Below, piece after piece: positions 11,661 through 24,200 of a stretch of 64,000 bases of DNA. Source of the DNA: Cytidiella melzeri (taxonomy: Eukaryota; Basidiomycota; Agaricomycetes; Polyporales; Irpicaceae); the NCBI GenBank assembly GCA_022592445.1, contig JABYQR010000189.1:24286-88285 (forward strand), given 5' to 3'. The first letter of the stretch is position 1. The number at the start of each line of letters is the position of its first letter. Position numbers and translations under genes: made by a program. The notes under the pieces are model-generated. The model did not search any database. It was given only the letters and a program-made list of their open reading frames with translations, and was not told the DNA's origin.

Positions 11661-13147
11661 TTAATGGTATGCATTAATAGTTACCTTGGCGTCTTCAGGT
11701 TCAACGTCACAGAAAACCAGACCTAGAGAGCTGTATGCGCCGCTTTTGATTTTCTCAAAGAAGGCTTCGCTGGCTTGTACGTTTCGGTTGAAGTCTTGCA
11801 GGACCATCTCGTGAGATGCAGTGCATGACACCCTTTCCTCGACGAATGTCGCGAGCTCTGCGAGGAAGTGCCTCCGCGGCTCTTGCTTCGTAGGGATAGA
11901 GACAGTGTGTTTTGACGACATTGTTTGAGCCTCAGTCACAACCGTCGCAGGGACCGTTGGTTCAGCGGACGCTGGTAACGGCGAGGTAGGGTTCTGAGGG
12001 GAGTAGTACTCGACTGGTACGGCCACTGGTGTCGCAGGCGGCTGAGACGTAAAGCTTCCTGGTTTGTAGGGAGGCATGTAAACGGCAAGCACCTCTGTAG
12101 CTGTATCACCTCCAAAGCTGTTATCATCCTGACTGAAAGCGTTTGATTGCGCTCGAGCTACCGACGAATGCATGAGGTCGACCGCTGGGAGAAACGGTTT
12201 TCTCTCCACCGGCGATTCTGGAGGAAGCATGGCAACACACTCCGTGGGCGAGTACATCTCAACTTTCGGGTAAGGACTGGTAGGCTCCGGGGTTGAAGGG
12301 GGCTTCACAGACTATGAATGCGAGAGATTAGCAGTCGACCTGGCGCGACACACGGCAAATGACTCACTGCTGGTGTCAGACCGTTCAGCTGCACCCAGTT
12401 GTATACATCTTCTACTTCTGCTTTGAGAGCACGGCTCCACACCTGAAGCACAGCAGCGTCCGGTTGAGGGTTTTCACGAGTCAGCACTGCGAGTTTGGAT
12501 ATCCTCAATGCGTCGAGTGTGGGCCATACTGGATAAAATGCCGTCATTAACGCTTATATGCATCGCACATACTAGGGAAGACTATGCGTACGTATATTTG
12601 CAGTGGTGACTGGTTTATCTTCACAAGCGGGCATATCGCGCGACGCTCCTCTATTCTCTTTCTTGGGCTGCTTGCTTGCTGACCCACCCCGTACACTCAG
12701 CCTCCCTCGCCCTTTGAACCAACGGTGCAGGTTGGCGGTCGTGTACCACTCCGCACCAGGAATTGAGCGTATGACTGCCAGAAGATCTTTCCTTTCCAGC
12801 AGAGCAGGCTCAGCAGAGATGTTCTCATAATAATCTGCGAAGAGAACACTTGTAAGCTTGCAGGGCACCATTTGGCACCTCAGTGAGTCCAGGAACATAC
12901 GCTGCAACACCATGCTTGCCTCCTGAGGCAGCCGTCTTCTGGGTCGGACTTTTATCTCCATGATTCCTCCAACGTTCTCCTGCTTTGTCGGTTTCGAGAC
13001 GGTGCCTTCTGATATTGGATGGGAGAGTGGAGATGTAGAGGGTGTGTTATTATGCGCCGAGTTAACGTCCAAGATAGGGAAGAATTCGGAGGACGCATGC
13101 CTAGTGGTATCAGGGCCAGGATACGCTGGAATGACTATCGTTTCCAT
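11661..13147 (-). CDS. Twin atypical homeodomain protein, paralogue A
   Basis: Exons (minus) are 13147-12901, 12834-12592, 12528-12368 and 12311-11661, giving 433 residues with intron phases 1, 1 and 0. The first homeodomain-like unit (about 70-126) has an Arg-rich entry and LPQEASMVLQHYYENI as helix 1. ERKDLLAVIRSI is helix 2, and a 7-residue longer turn (PGAEWYT) leads to helix 3, ANLHRWFKGRGR. The second unit (164-217) runs LWPTLDALRISKLAVL, ENPQPDAAVLQVWSRAL and YNWVQLN. In both, the position of the DNA-contacting Asn51 is not Asn (Gly124 and Leu). The rest is Ser/Pro-rich and ends in a degenerate form of the family's C-terminal box (KSGAYSSLGLVF). A nuclear DNA- or protein-binding role is inferred from the fold only. 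The true 5' end is uncertain; 13147 is the first in-frame ATG. Confidence 0.7.
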
Positions 13148-13213
13148 GTCTTGACGTCGGATTGGATCGTTGGCAGTATGTTGTGTCGACGGGGAGGTGC
13201 TACGGGGACGCAC

Positions 13214-13669
13214 GCCATGTCACATTAGTTTTTTCCCGTGCTTCCATTTTTGAAATGTATAACGTCGCGTGACATCAAATGTTCTCTAACCAACCAGCAG
13301 TGCCTTGGTAAACGCTCCCGCACTCGAGCAGAGAGCAATTATACGTGAGCTTCGTGAAGTTGATGATTGCAGGAGAGGTAGATGAAAAACCTGTATTGAT
13401 AAAACGCGTACCGTCACAGCTGTCGCGTCGCGTCTGTCACGCTTCCCGACTATTATTTCTAAATTAATTGACGGTACATGCATATGTCATCGGTTCAAAG
13501 CTGTACAGTATCAGATTTGGTAGCAGGTAGCAAAACAATGAGCACAATTTGATATCAACCAAGATATAGCGTGATCCTGAAGTTTCATGGAAAATATGGG
13601 AGGCAGCGATTGCTGCGGTATTACAAAAGGTGTAGCAGAAATGAGGTCACTCTGGGAGGAGATTTGACG
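13214..13669. other. Spacer between paralogues A and B
   Basis: This is AT-rich DNA without a supported ORF. It presumably carries the promoter of A and the 3' UTR of B. Confidence 0.4.
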
Positions 13670-15668
13670 TTAAGGGCTGTGATAACCCAACAGCCGCAAA
13701 TACTCACCATCATCAAGGTCCATCAACTCATCGTCATCATCCTCAACCTCACCCTCGCCTCTGTACCGTGTAGACGGCACGAAACCCATAGGTGCATAAT
13801 CTCCCCGCTCAAGTGCATCGTGAAACTTCATCACGGGGTCCAAGCGCCGCTCGAGCTCAAGAAACGTCTGCGGAGGAGGAGAAGGTGGCTTGGATTGCAA
13901 TTCCGCCCACTTTTTTTGAATTGCCTTGTATAACAGCCTTTGTGTGGAGGGAGGCTGTGCCGATGTCGATGTAGTAGAGGGAGGAAGACAAGGAGGAAGT
14001 ACAGCTACAGGAGTCACCTCAACTGCAGGAGCCAGAGCCAAAGCCACAGGAGTGGTGTTTGCAAAAGGCTGGGCTTCACTTGCTCTGGGTGAGCTTGAAT
14101 GTGCTGCAATAGGCAAAACTGGCGCAGAACTCCCCGCTGAGTCTCGCCTTCCTCGCTTTTTTTGCCACACTGTTGGAGGGATGTCGGTCGGAGCAATGGG
14201 CGACGAGAACCGTAGGCGCACTCCAATTGCAGGTGCTGGCATGCCGGACTCTGCTGAATGTGCTGTAGACGATTGTGTAGGGAAATGACGCAGCTGCGCA
14301 TACGGAGAGACATGAGATGAAGGAGTAGGGCTGGCAGGCTTGTTGGGAACGGTGTGCGATTCTTGAAACGGCTTGGGTAGTAGAACTTTAGGCGAGTCCG
14401 AGCGATCTGTAACAGACACAGACGGTGCTCGCGTCGACGACGAGCCTTCTGTCAAGGATGGTTGAGCTTTTTGTTGTTGCCGCACGACTGGTGGAGTCGG
14501 GATATTGGGCGGTAACCGTGAACGTGCGACTGCTGTAGCTGTTGAGATGCTAGACGTTGTGAAAGAGGCAAAAGAAGCGTTAGTTTGCGGATGGGCGGTT
14601 TGTGGAGGTACGACCGGAGAAAAAGGAGACGGCGTCGGCGGGCTAGTTGGCGTATTGGGAAGAGTGTGAGATACCGTTGCAGAAGGTTGTACACTGGCGA
14701 AGGCTTGTGAATGATGGGGCAATGTGCCACTAGAGCCTACATGGGCAGGCACGCCATAATTGGAGTATGTTTGCTGGTACAGAATAGTGGGCCCTATTGA
14801 TGGTGATGTAGAGTATGGTTTGCTGTTCGGTGGTTCTGGAGATGCGGTGCTTTCAGGAGTTGGTATTGTATGTGGCTTGAGCGCATGCTCAGACTCCGGG
14901 TGACGAGGGTGTAAGACATGCTTGGTTGATATCTGCAATGATTGGTAAAATCTCCATTGATTTGACTATGAAGCCACTCACATGCTTTGACTGAGCTTGG
15001 TTCAGCTCGACCCAATTTTGCAAATGCGATAATTGAGCGTCCAAGGAGCGACCCCATACTTGAAGATGAGTGACACTAGGCTTCGGAGTTTCGCGCAAAA
15101 GAATCGCAAGCTTGTCTATCTTGCTTGCTGTAAGAGAAGGCCATACTATGCGAAATTACACAAAGGAATCAGTGGCTGTAAGACGATACTAACAGGGCCA
15201 CACACAACGTACGAATTTTGTCTGTCTCTGAAATCGATACCCTGCTCTGCTCTTCTTCGTCACGATGTCTGGACTCGTGCCTTTTTGCACCAAATCTGTT
15301 GCACTTGCGGGATGCAAACCACTTTTTGATGTGCACCAGCGTGTACCACTCTGCACCAGGGATGCTGATGATCTGTGGGAGAAGCTCCTTCCTCTCGTCC
15401 AGGTTCGGATTTTCAGATACACTCGCATAGTAATCTAAAGACGAAACACGTCAGAACTGGCCATCACACACCCCCGCATGGATGAAACAATTGCTGAACT
15501 GATCAACGTACTTGATAGAATAGCCTTCGCCGCTTCCGGTAGTGTCCTGCGCTTCGAGGGTCTTTTTAGGCTGCTATGTGGCTCAGGAAAATATGGCTGC
15601 AAGGGTGACAAAGCCAAAGCTTTTGGATGTTGTGAGGGTCCTGCGACGGGGAGGGAAGGGGAGGTCAT
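13670..15668 (-). CDS. Twin atypical homeodomain protein, paralogue B
   Basis: Exons (minus) are 15668-15512 (157 nt), 15434-15213 (222), 15145-14982 (164) and 14932-13670 (1263), 601 residues, phases 1, 1 and 0 as in A and C. The first homeodomain-like unit is SKRRTLPEAAKAIL, then YYASVSENPNLDERKELL, SIPGAEWYT and IKKWFASRK, with Ser94 where Asn51 should be. The second unit (127-181) is LWPSLTASKIDKLAILL, ETPKPSVTHLQVW and LQNWVELNQAQ. A Pro/Ser/Thr-rich region of about 330 residues follows, with the shared motif QTYSNYGVP. The protein closes with the family box ALERGDYAPMGFVPS and an acidic tail (EDDDDELMDLDD). The gene sits 523 bp downstream of A's ATG. A LINE inserted 105 bp upstream of its own ATG has displaced its native promoter. 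Confidence 0.78.
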
Positions 15669-15772
15669 TGTGGTCAGTAATCAAGCCTTAAAGGATTCAA
15701 AAACCTCAAGTTAGGCTATAATGCCGCGTGCAAGGACCTCGTGTGGCCCTCATTTAGATAAGAGTAAGGCTT
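15669..15772 (-). promoter_or_regulatory. Remaining proximal promoter of paralogue B
   Basis: Only about 105 bp of native upstream DNA separates the B start codon from the LINE target-site duplication. No TATA box is evident in it. Confidence 0.4.
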
Positions 15773-15789
15773 GAGAACGAGCGTGGTAG
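15773..15789. repeat. LINE target-site duplication, left copy
   Basis: The 17-mer GAGAACGAGCGTGGTAG here is repeated exactly at 26715-26731, right after the poly(A) tract. This is the hallmark of target-primed reverse transcription. Confidence 0.95.
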
Positions 15790-17083
15790 GGGTTGAGCGA
15801 GGGAGGAACCACCACCATCTCTTATAGGCAAAATGCCACGGGGGCCCCCAGGGGCTCCCGGACACTAGAGCACCCCTCTAGAAGAGCATAGCGGAAGCTA
15901 TGGAGTGTAGAGAACCTACACTCAAGGTTCCTCCAACACAAAATCGCGTATAGCAGCAGTCTTAAACGACGATGAACGAAAGTACCCGAAAGCGGGACAG
16001 TTAAACACAGACTGATAGCTGGGGCGAAGAAGAATGGGACTAACCCCCCAAAGAACACCACACGCTGCAGCTAGGCCGACACTGACTTAAGACGAGCATA
16101 TGAGAATAAAAGCGAAAACGACAACAGCAGCGAAAGACCGGGCTGACTGAGAGGCCTTGAGAAAATAAGTAAGCATTCCCCAACCAATAGGGCGGAAAAG
16201 CTAGCCCTTTGGTCCAAACCCTACACGATCCAAGGATCCGACAGACAGGACTATTGAGCGGAACGCGAACTGGCTCGACAAAGAGAACCATGAGCTCTGC
16301 GACCCCACAGCGGGGACGACGACGAGCACCAGCGCTAACGAAACACAAAAACACAAACAAATAGACCGTAAGTAAATAAATAAATAAATCACCGAGGAAA
16401 TCGCGGGAGGAGCGCCCGCTGGAACGGGGAAGCAAGGACAGCCGAGAATCCACGAGAACCGCACCACCGGGGAAGCACAACATGGCAGGAAACCAAGGTG
16501 GAAAAGAGCAAACCCATGACACCGAATAGCCCACAAAGAACGTGCCAGTGCCCAAACACGGAAAACTGGAGGGCAAACTCAACGCACCTCGTCACCTAAG
16601 CAATACCCGCTCAGAACATATGCATAATACATGCCACAGAAAACAATAGGCGAGCAAACGTTCCTGAGCCTGCAACTCAAGGAACGTTACGTACATGCCA
16701 AAAATGCCATAACATATGCCCGCCCTCTCTCCATGAAGACGCCTGTAGAAAGCGTTATAATCCTCCACCACAACAACCCCCCTGCAGGAGAGCCAGAACC
16801 CTCCCAGGCAGACGGAGAATGCCCTCAACCCCCGGGCAAACGATGGTAAGCAACCAAGCTTTCAGGTTTCTAAAGCAAGGGATGGTAAGAGACCCTGACT
16901 GACGACATCCCAAAGGAAAACGACCCAACCTGCACATCATGCCAACCATCCCCTGCCCCCTCGTCCCACCACCACCTCTCCACGATTGAGGAGAGTGAGG
17001 CCTGGTATGAATTTGACGAGAGCGTCCTAAGCCTACGCTCTCCCAGTTTCCCTCGCATTCCACTCACGATATCGTCGCTGATC

Positions 17084-17708
17084 ATGTCAGTCACCCAAGA
17101 GCAGATGGATGACAGAGGAGCAGTGGAGGCAGACGGCGAAAAGGGGGGAAAAAGGGGAGAAACCAATCAGGTAAGAGACCGACGACACCCGTACCACATG
17201 CCTCTTACCCACAAGCCATGCCATGCAGGCAGCGGCAACAGACCCAGCGCCGTCCGGACCCGGGAACGAAATAAAATCCCTACTAGCGAAAATCCGGGCG
17301 CTCCTAAAACAGGCCCTCCCAGCCCATGTGGACGTCTTCCTCACCCATCTCTACGGAAGGCCGACGTGGTCAATCCACCGCAGCCCAATGAGAAAACTCG
17401 CCCCCGGAACAAGGTGCACCCTCCAATCCCCGAACAACCGATACCACGAGTACAAAATTACGGGCCAGACGGGAACACGGGAAAATAGACTAATCCTCTC
17501 AGCAATACCCAAAAGGGGAGGCAAGTCGGCTTTCATCATCGTTGACGCGGACGACTATTCCCCAGCCCCAGTTCTGGCCCGCCTCAAATCAAAGATCCAC
17601 CAACTCCTGCGCATCCAAGGCAAAAACGTCACGCAGGACGCAAACGCGACCAGCGAGTTGGGCGAGAGAAACGTGCGGGAGACGACTACCCACACGTGGT
17701 CGGAGTAG
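17084..17708 (+). CDS. LINE upstream ORF, spliced, unknown function
   Basis: An ATG at 17084 opens a short acidic/basic exon ending GETNQ at 17170. A 58-bp intron follows (17171-17228, GTAAGA to TGCAG). The second exon (17229-17708) continues in phase to a stop, 188 residues in all. Exon lengths are 87 and 480 nt, both multiples of three, while unspliced reading would change frame. The frame is open upstream to about 16885 and contains CTSC, so the real start may lie further 5'. The core (LLAKIRALLKQALPAHVDVF, then a predicted beta-rich part ending FIIVDADDYSPAPV) resembles nothing I can name. It could be an RNA-binding or chaperone-type accessory protein. Confidence 0.5.
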
Positions 17709-18348
17709 CGACAGAGGGAGTGAGCTAAGACAGCATAAAGCTTACCGCCGTAACAGGCACGCAGAATACGCCCCGCCCACGACAAACGTCCAGAATGGCC
17801 CATGACCCACATGTACATAATGACTCGAATAGCATACACCCGCCCTGCAAGGCACAATTCTTGGAAGGTACTTGAAGGAATGCGCCTTGAAAAAAGAGCT
17901 AAAGAGAGCGACGGGCATAAAAAATAATAAGGGTCGGTCACGCTAACCCAAATTGAGGAAGAAAAAATAATAAGGAAAAGAAGCCCCACGCTTTCAAGTG
18001 GCAGGAGGACGCCCACCTCCCCCTCCCCGCTCAGCCTAAGCCAAGACTCAGCATCCATGGCAGACAGCGTGAGACAACTCAGCATTCATAGCAGACAGCG
18101 CGAGATCAACTCGATCCCCACCCACAAACAAGCCCGCCCGCCCTCGCCCAACGCGCCCAGGAGCCCTGGCCTAACACGAGCTAGACAGGGTGAGGACCAG
18201 GAACCATGACAATGGGGCCTGGAAGCGGAACGGTATCAGCGCAGAGACGGAGAACCAGGGAGGAGGTTTAAAAGCGTGCGGTAAGCAAGCTCCACCTCGA
18301 CAAACTCAGCTTGTAAACAGTAAATGATAAACTCACCACAGTATATCC

Positions 18349-20713
18349 ATGTCTCAACAAACGTCGAACGCCAACGCCAACACCATGCAAAGCGTCTGGA
18401 ACAAAACTCCGCCCGCGTTGCCTCGTCCCATCAACGAGACTGATTTCCCCACTCCAATCGTCGCAGCGCAACTGGCAGCCGAGGAGAGGAAGGCGCGTAA
18501 CGCCTCCCAGAAGGAGCGGAAGGCCTTAGCGGGAGACAAGGAGGTGAAGGAGAAGGCGAAGTCCATGGTGAACGCGACGGCCGAGAAAACCCTGCTGACC
18601 CCGCTCTCAGCTGCGCCGCACAAGCCTCCCCAGCTCGTTGAGGAGGCGCTCGCATCGGGGCCGGAGTCGGAGGGCGAAGGCAAAGATAACAGCCAGGGAG
18701 TCCAAACCCCCAGCTGCGAAGATAGCCTCTTCAGCCCAGTGCTGAAAGGGGCCAAGGCTGGGAGGGCGAGACTCGCTCAGGGAAGAGACGACCCACCTGT
18801 ATATCCTGGCGGCGACACCATCACGTCACAGAACAGGTTCGAGGTACTGGGGCAATCTGACCATACCCTCAGCAACGAAGCAGACTACCCTCCCCCGAAG
18901 GTAAGGCTAGCCTCAAAATGCAGCCTCACGGAAAGCTGACGCCCCTCCCATATACAATAGATAGCAGACACTGAGACGGGTCCCATCCCGCAAAACCGCC
19001 TGAGGGCGCCCAAGCCACGCAAAGCAGCGAGGAAAGGAGAGGTACGAACCTACCACACACGAGAGGACAGCGCGACACTCACTAACACCACAACAGCTCC
19101 ACCCTCGTGGGACAAGGAGGCCGCAGGAGGAAGGACTCATCTCAAGGCTTAACACGCCCTCGCCGAAGTCACGGAGGGGAGAAACTCCGTACGACGGCAG
19201 AGACTCTCCTCTAGCGGGACACAGGGCGAGAGGCAGACAGGACCGCAGGACTAGCGAGCTACACAGCGAACTAGGCGGGGGCGCGAACGAGGACCCAGAG
19301 TGGGGAGACGTGGAAAATCTAGACGAGCTGGATATCAGCGCCATCATAGACACAGCCCCTACCCACGCAGAAACGCAGCCAGCTCCCGGCCGCGAGCATC
19401 ACAGAGAAACTCCAATCGCCACAGCCACTCACCACCGAACCACGCCCGAGACAGAAGATCACACCACAGGCGGGAAGCGAGACGGAGAAGTGGGAGCCGA
19501 GGGGGCGGTGGGCGCCAGCCAGAGGAGAACGGACGACAACTCCGAGAGAGCGAGCAATCACGCCACCACTCCAAGCCAAGAGCCAAACGCTGAGATGACG
19601 GTCGACGACGAGATGCCTCAAGTGATCACGCAACCACTCCCCACCCACGAGCCTACCACGACCAAGATCCACGAACTAGAGTTCTCCTTCCCGACGGAGG
19701 ACTTCGAGCTCCCGCGGGGTAACGACCCGTGCTATGCGTACGATAACCTCGACAACGAGCAGATGGAGGGCTGGCCGGAGACGATGGGCCACTCTTTTCT
19801 TGTGCGGCAAGCTGGGCGCGGCTGCCCAACTGCGGCAACGGAACAAGCCAGGAAGGAAGAGATCCTGTCACTGCTGAAACGGACGATAGGACTCCCACAG
19901 GACGCGCGAATCACAGCACCAGCAGCGATCGCACCTTTCTCTGGCAACAGACATCCGCCGCACAACTTCCTCGTGTACAACATCGACCAGGCCTACTTCG
20001 ACAACACAACTAGTTTCGGAGGGTGCATCTCGACGAAGGAGGGAACTCTGTTTTTCTCACCAAATTTCCCCGTTTTCGACTCACTACTAGGGAGCATCAA
20101 CGGCTTTGGCGGCGCTACGGCGGACCAGGTACACGCGCTGGTAAACCGGTCCTTCGATAAAGGCAATCTCAACGCCGTCCTCAAGAGGATTATTGAGGGA
20201 CAGGACCTCGGAGGCAGGCTCACGACAGACGAAGCGATAGCAAAAATTCGCCGATCCTTAGGAGTCAGGATTGTCGCGCCGAGATCGGATGGAGGCGAGG
20301 CGACTCGCGCAGCTCACATCTTCATGGACCCTCCAACGCACGACATCGCCCAATGGCGAGAGTTCAGAGACCACGCCATGAAGGTAAGCTTCAAAGATCC
20401 CTTTCTAGGCATGCATATTACAGCTTTCCCGGGGTGGATCTGCGGGATTTGCACAAGCAAACTACACACGACCGCGATCTGCCCTATAATCACGGAAAGA
20501 GGCTGGCTCTACGACCAGGACCTGAAAAGCAAACCGCAAGTCAAGAAGCAGCCGGAGGCGAAGGCAACCCGCCCCCCACCGTTGTCGTTCTCCACCGTCC
20601 AGATGGGAAGCACGAGGGACGACGCCAAACCGGGCAGGGGAGGAAGAGGAGGTCGAGGACGGGGAAATAGCAGCAGGGGCGACAGAGGCAAGAGCGGCAG
20701 GGGGAGATCATGA
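18349..20713 (+). CDS. LINE ORF1 (gag-like), three exons
   Basis: Three exons, 18349-18900, 18961-19041 and 19097-20713 (552, 81 and 1617 nt), join in phase 0 to 749 residues plus stop. Intron 1 (18901-18960, 60 bp) runs GTAAGG to AATAG, has CTGAC as branch site and contains the stop that would end the unspliced frame. Intron 2 (19042-19096, 55 bp) runs GTACGA to ACAG with CTAAC 10-12 nt before its end. The product has a low-complexity N-terminal half and a folded middle (FPTEDFELPRG onward). It carries one CCHC knuckle, CGICTSKLHTTAIC, and an RGG-type tail (GRGGRGGRGRG). This is the layout of a nucleic-acid-binding LINE ORF1. It would coat element RNA in a ribonucleoprotein. Confidence 0.8.
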
Positions 20714-21292
20714 ACCCAGTAGACAGCCTACCTACAGTCTGAGCCTAAAGTGGCACACCGTTTCGCTCCTCTCTACTCAGTAACCTGTAGTACATCCGCT
20801 ATTGTACACTTCGGAAACGTTGCGCAATCACTAGGCTGGCACACCGAAAAAAGGAGGCCAACCAATGGAAGCCCCAACGCTGGTGAGTACAAGCAACGTA
20901 GGGTCGACAAACTGGGAAACCAGGAGGAGATGACTGCACCGCACCAGAGTCATAGTCCGCTACCTCCCAGGCATACATACTGTCTCACAACGTAATAGCT
21001 GGTGCTGACCGGAAAGCCCAAATATACTGGCCAGGAGGAATGCTCCTGGCGACAGGAAAGCCGGACGGTCATCATAAGAACCCACACCCAGACGGGGGAG
21101 GCACGCCCGTCGCGGCGAGACCCACGTGCTGGAGGGAACGGACGCCCCACCCAGCACGGGAGGAACGCCGGATACGTCCTCACACTCACCTAACGGTCGT
21201 ATGGTGAGTGGACACAGCCTATTTAGGTCGACCGCCCAAATCCTTTACAAACTACAAATTTACAAATACCTACGGTACAGCACAACGGCACG
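20714..21292 (+). other. LINE spacer between ORF1 and ORF2
   Basis: This 579-bp stretch has no long ORF. It may hold a splice acceptor or a re-initiation signal for ORF2, but I cannot point to one. Confidence 0.4.
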
Positions 21293-24200
21293 GTGATCAG
21301 CCTCTCCGAGACCAGAGGCAGATTTTCTCTGCCCGCCGTGAATCCTGCCGATGAAGGTCACGGAGAGTTCGGCGACGGGCAAGTCAACCATACTCCTACT
21401 CCTACTCCTCCTCTTCCCCATCCTCCTTACCCCCTCACTCCACCCCAACCACTCACACACAACCAACGTGCAGCGGCTGAGCCCACTGCAGGTACAGGGG
21501 TTGTTAACCCCCTGGAAGACCCCAGCAGGGGAGAAAGCGGCGGAACCCCAGCAAAGAAAAAGAACAAGCGCCGCACAGCAGCGACCATCCAAATTGCCAC
21601 CCTTAATATGAAAGGAAGGGGCGCCACGGCCCCAGGCACAACGGTCAGCGAGAAGTTGAACAAAATAAACCAAATCGTCAGAGAAAGGAAACTCGCTCTC
21701 ATAGCAGTGCAAGAGACACACCTAACGCAATCACACGTGGACGACCTCCATGCCCTCTTTGGAAAAAGACTGATGATTCTCCACTCCGAACCCCCAGACA
21801 GGGCTAGCGGATCGAGGGGCGTAGCTTTCGTAGTAAACAAAGAGAGGCTGGATGCTGAGAAAGTAACGGTCAGGGAAATCGTGCCGGGTAGAGCACTGCT
21901 GATCACACTCATATGGCATAAAGTAGTCACAATGAGAATACTAAATGTATATGCCCCTAACGACCACGGAGAAAATGAAACTTTCTGGAGAACCCTCAAT
22001 GAGCAATGGGGAGCAAACAACTTACCAGAGTTGGACGCAATGGTGGGCGATTTCAACGTCGTCGACAAAAAAATTGACCGCCTACCGGCAAGACAGGACC
22101 CAAGCGGCCCAAGGTACGCCCTCCAAGACCTATGCATGAACATGAACCTCACGGACGCTTGGAGAGACACGTACCCAACAACGCGGATGTACACCTTCAG
22201 CCAGGAAGCAGGAAGGGCGATGTCGAGGCTGGATAGAATGTACTTAGCACCGCGCCTGGCAAAAACGGCAGAGAACTGGAAAACGAACGTAGTTGAGGGA
22301 GTGCCCTCCGACCATATGATGGTATCAGTGTCGCTGACTGATAAGAAGATCCCCTTCGTAGGAGAGGGGAGATGGGTAATGCCCAAGCTGGTAATGGCTG
22401 ACCACAGCTTCAGAAAATATGTCGTGGACAAAGGGAGAGACCTACTGCGAGTTATACCACCCCAGGAGCAGCGCTCACCGACGAACAACGCCCAGACCCT
22501 ATACGCCGCCTTCAAGGACGACATCATTAAAACAGCGAGAGCTCTGGCGAAAAAGAACGTGCCAAAATTAACGAGGCGTATTGCAGCACTCAAACTGGAG
22601 AGAGAGAAAACACTCAACGAACGGCTCTTCGAGACAGAGGAAGACCGGGGACATGAGGCGGCAGCCATCCTGGTCAAAATAAAGGAACTGGAAGCGAGGC
22701 GCTTCAATACGGCGAGGAAGGCTGTAGCATCCAGTGACTGGATCTATGGGGAACAAATCAACAAGAACTGGGTGAGAACGAACAAACCATCCACACCGCG
22801 GGACATCATGATGAGTATGCGCGATCCTAAGTCGGGACACCCGGAAGGCCACCCAGAGCATGACCCGTACAACCCACCGAAACACATAGTACGGTCGGAC
22901 CTCATGGCAAAAGCGGCGGCACAGTACCACGACGAGATACAGAATGCGGACATAGCCGACACAGACCCGCAGGAACGCCAACGAGAAATAGAAGGAGTGC
23001 TGAACCATATCGAACGCAAATTCAAGCACAAAGCAAAAACCGCGCTGAAAGCGAGACTCACGTACCATGACCTCGAGGAAGCCCTGAAGCTATGTAAAGT
23101 GGGAAGGGCACCAGGCATTGACGGAATACCATACGAGCTCTGGAAAGAGATTAACCGGCAGCATACAACAATCGCCAAAGATGAGCATGCGACGGAAGAA
23201 CAGCGAGAAGGGGTGGTGGACATACTGGAGATCTTCTGCCAGGTCTTTAATGACATAGAGGCCCATGGGGCCGCACCTGACTCCACCTTTGCGGAAGGGT
23301 GGATAGCTCCAATATACAAGAAGAACGACCGACGAGAGATAGCGAACTACCGCCCAATTACTCTGCTAAACACGGATTATAAACTACTCACCAAAGCGAT
23401 GTCCATGAAACTTGCGGTGTGGATACACCAGGTAGTCCACCCGGCGCAGGCAGGCTTCATCCCGAACCGATCGATTTTTGACCAGACGAACTTGGCCAGA
23501 GTGATGACGGACTACGCGGAGGCCACGGAAGAAAACGGAGTAATTGTCGCACTCGACCAAGAGAAGGCATATGACAGGATAGCTCATGACTACCTGTGGC
23601 GTACGCTGGAAGGCCTAGGGACCCCGGAGGAGTACATACGCACTGTACGCTCGCTGTATGAATCGGCGAGATCATGTATAATAATCAATGGCGTGAGAAG
23701 TAAGACCTACAAAATTACGAGGGGAGTCAGACAGGGGGACCCCTTATCGTGCCTGCTGTTCGACATGGCGATTGAGCCCCTGGCCTGCATGCTAAGAGCG
23801 TCAGACCTTAAGGGATACGCCATTCCAGGGAGAGCGGAAAGAGTGATCACGACACTCTTCGCGGACGACACGACAGTCTACCTGTCCGAGGAGGACGAGT
23901 ACTCGACCATGCAAGGAATACTGATGCGCTGGTGCAAGGCGTCCAAGGCAAAATTCAACCTAGAAAAGACAGAGGTGATCCCAATCGGGAGTGCGGAATT
24001 CCGCCAGACTGTAGCCAGAAACCGGGTGTTCAGCAAATCAGGGGAAAGAATACCACCGGGGATAAGGATTGCAGAAGACGGCACCATGATCCGGGTCCTA
24101 GGGGTTTGGATTGGAAACCAAATCGACGAGACAGCCCCATGGCTGCCGATAATACAGAAAATAAAGGCGAGACTGAAAGAATGGACACGACCCGGTTTGA

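Noticed and set aside
16040..16582. 180-codon Leu/Phe/Cys-rich minus-strand frame in the LINE leader
   Set aside because: Composition mimics membrane proteins, but two overlapping frames look equally open and nothing is recognised.
20385..20424. Possible third intron in LINE ORF1 (GTAAGC to TTACAG)
   Set aside because: It is 40 bp, so splicing would break the frame that leads into the CCHC knuckle, while unspliced reading is open.
21427..22707. 426-codon open frame antisense to LINE ORF2
   Set aside because: It mirrors the codon structure of the endonuclease/RT frame, shows no domain and no own introns. It is a shadow of a GC-biased real ORF.
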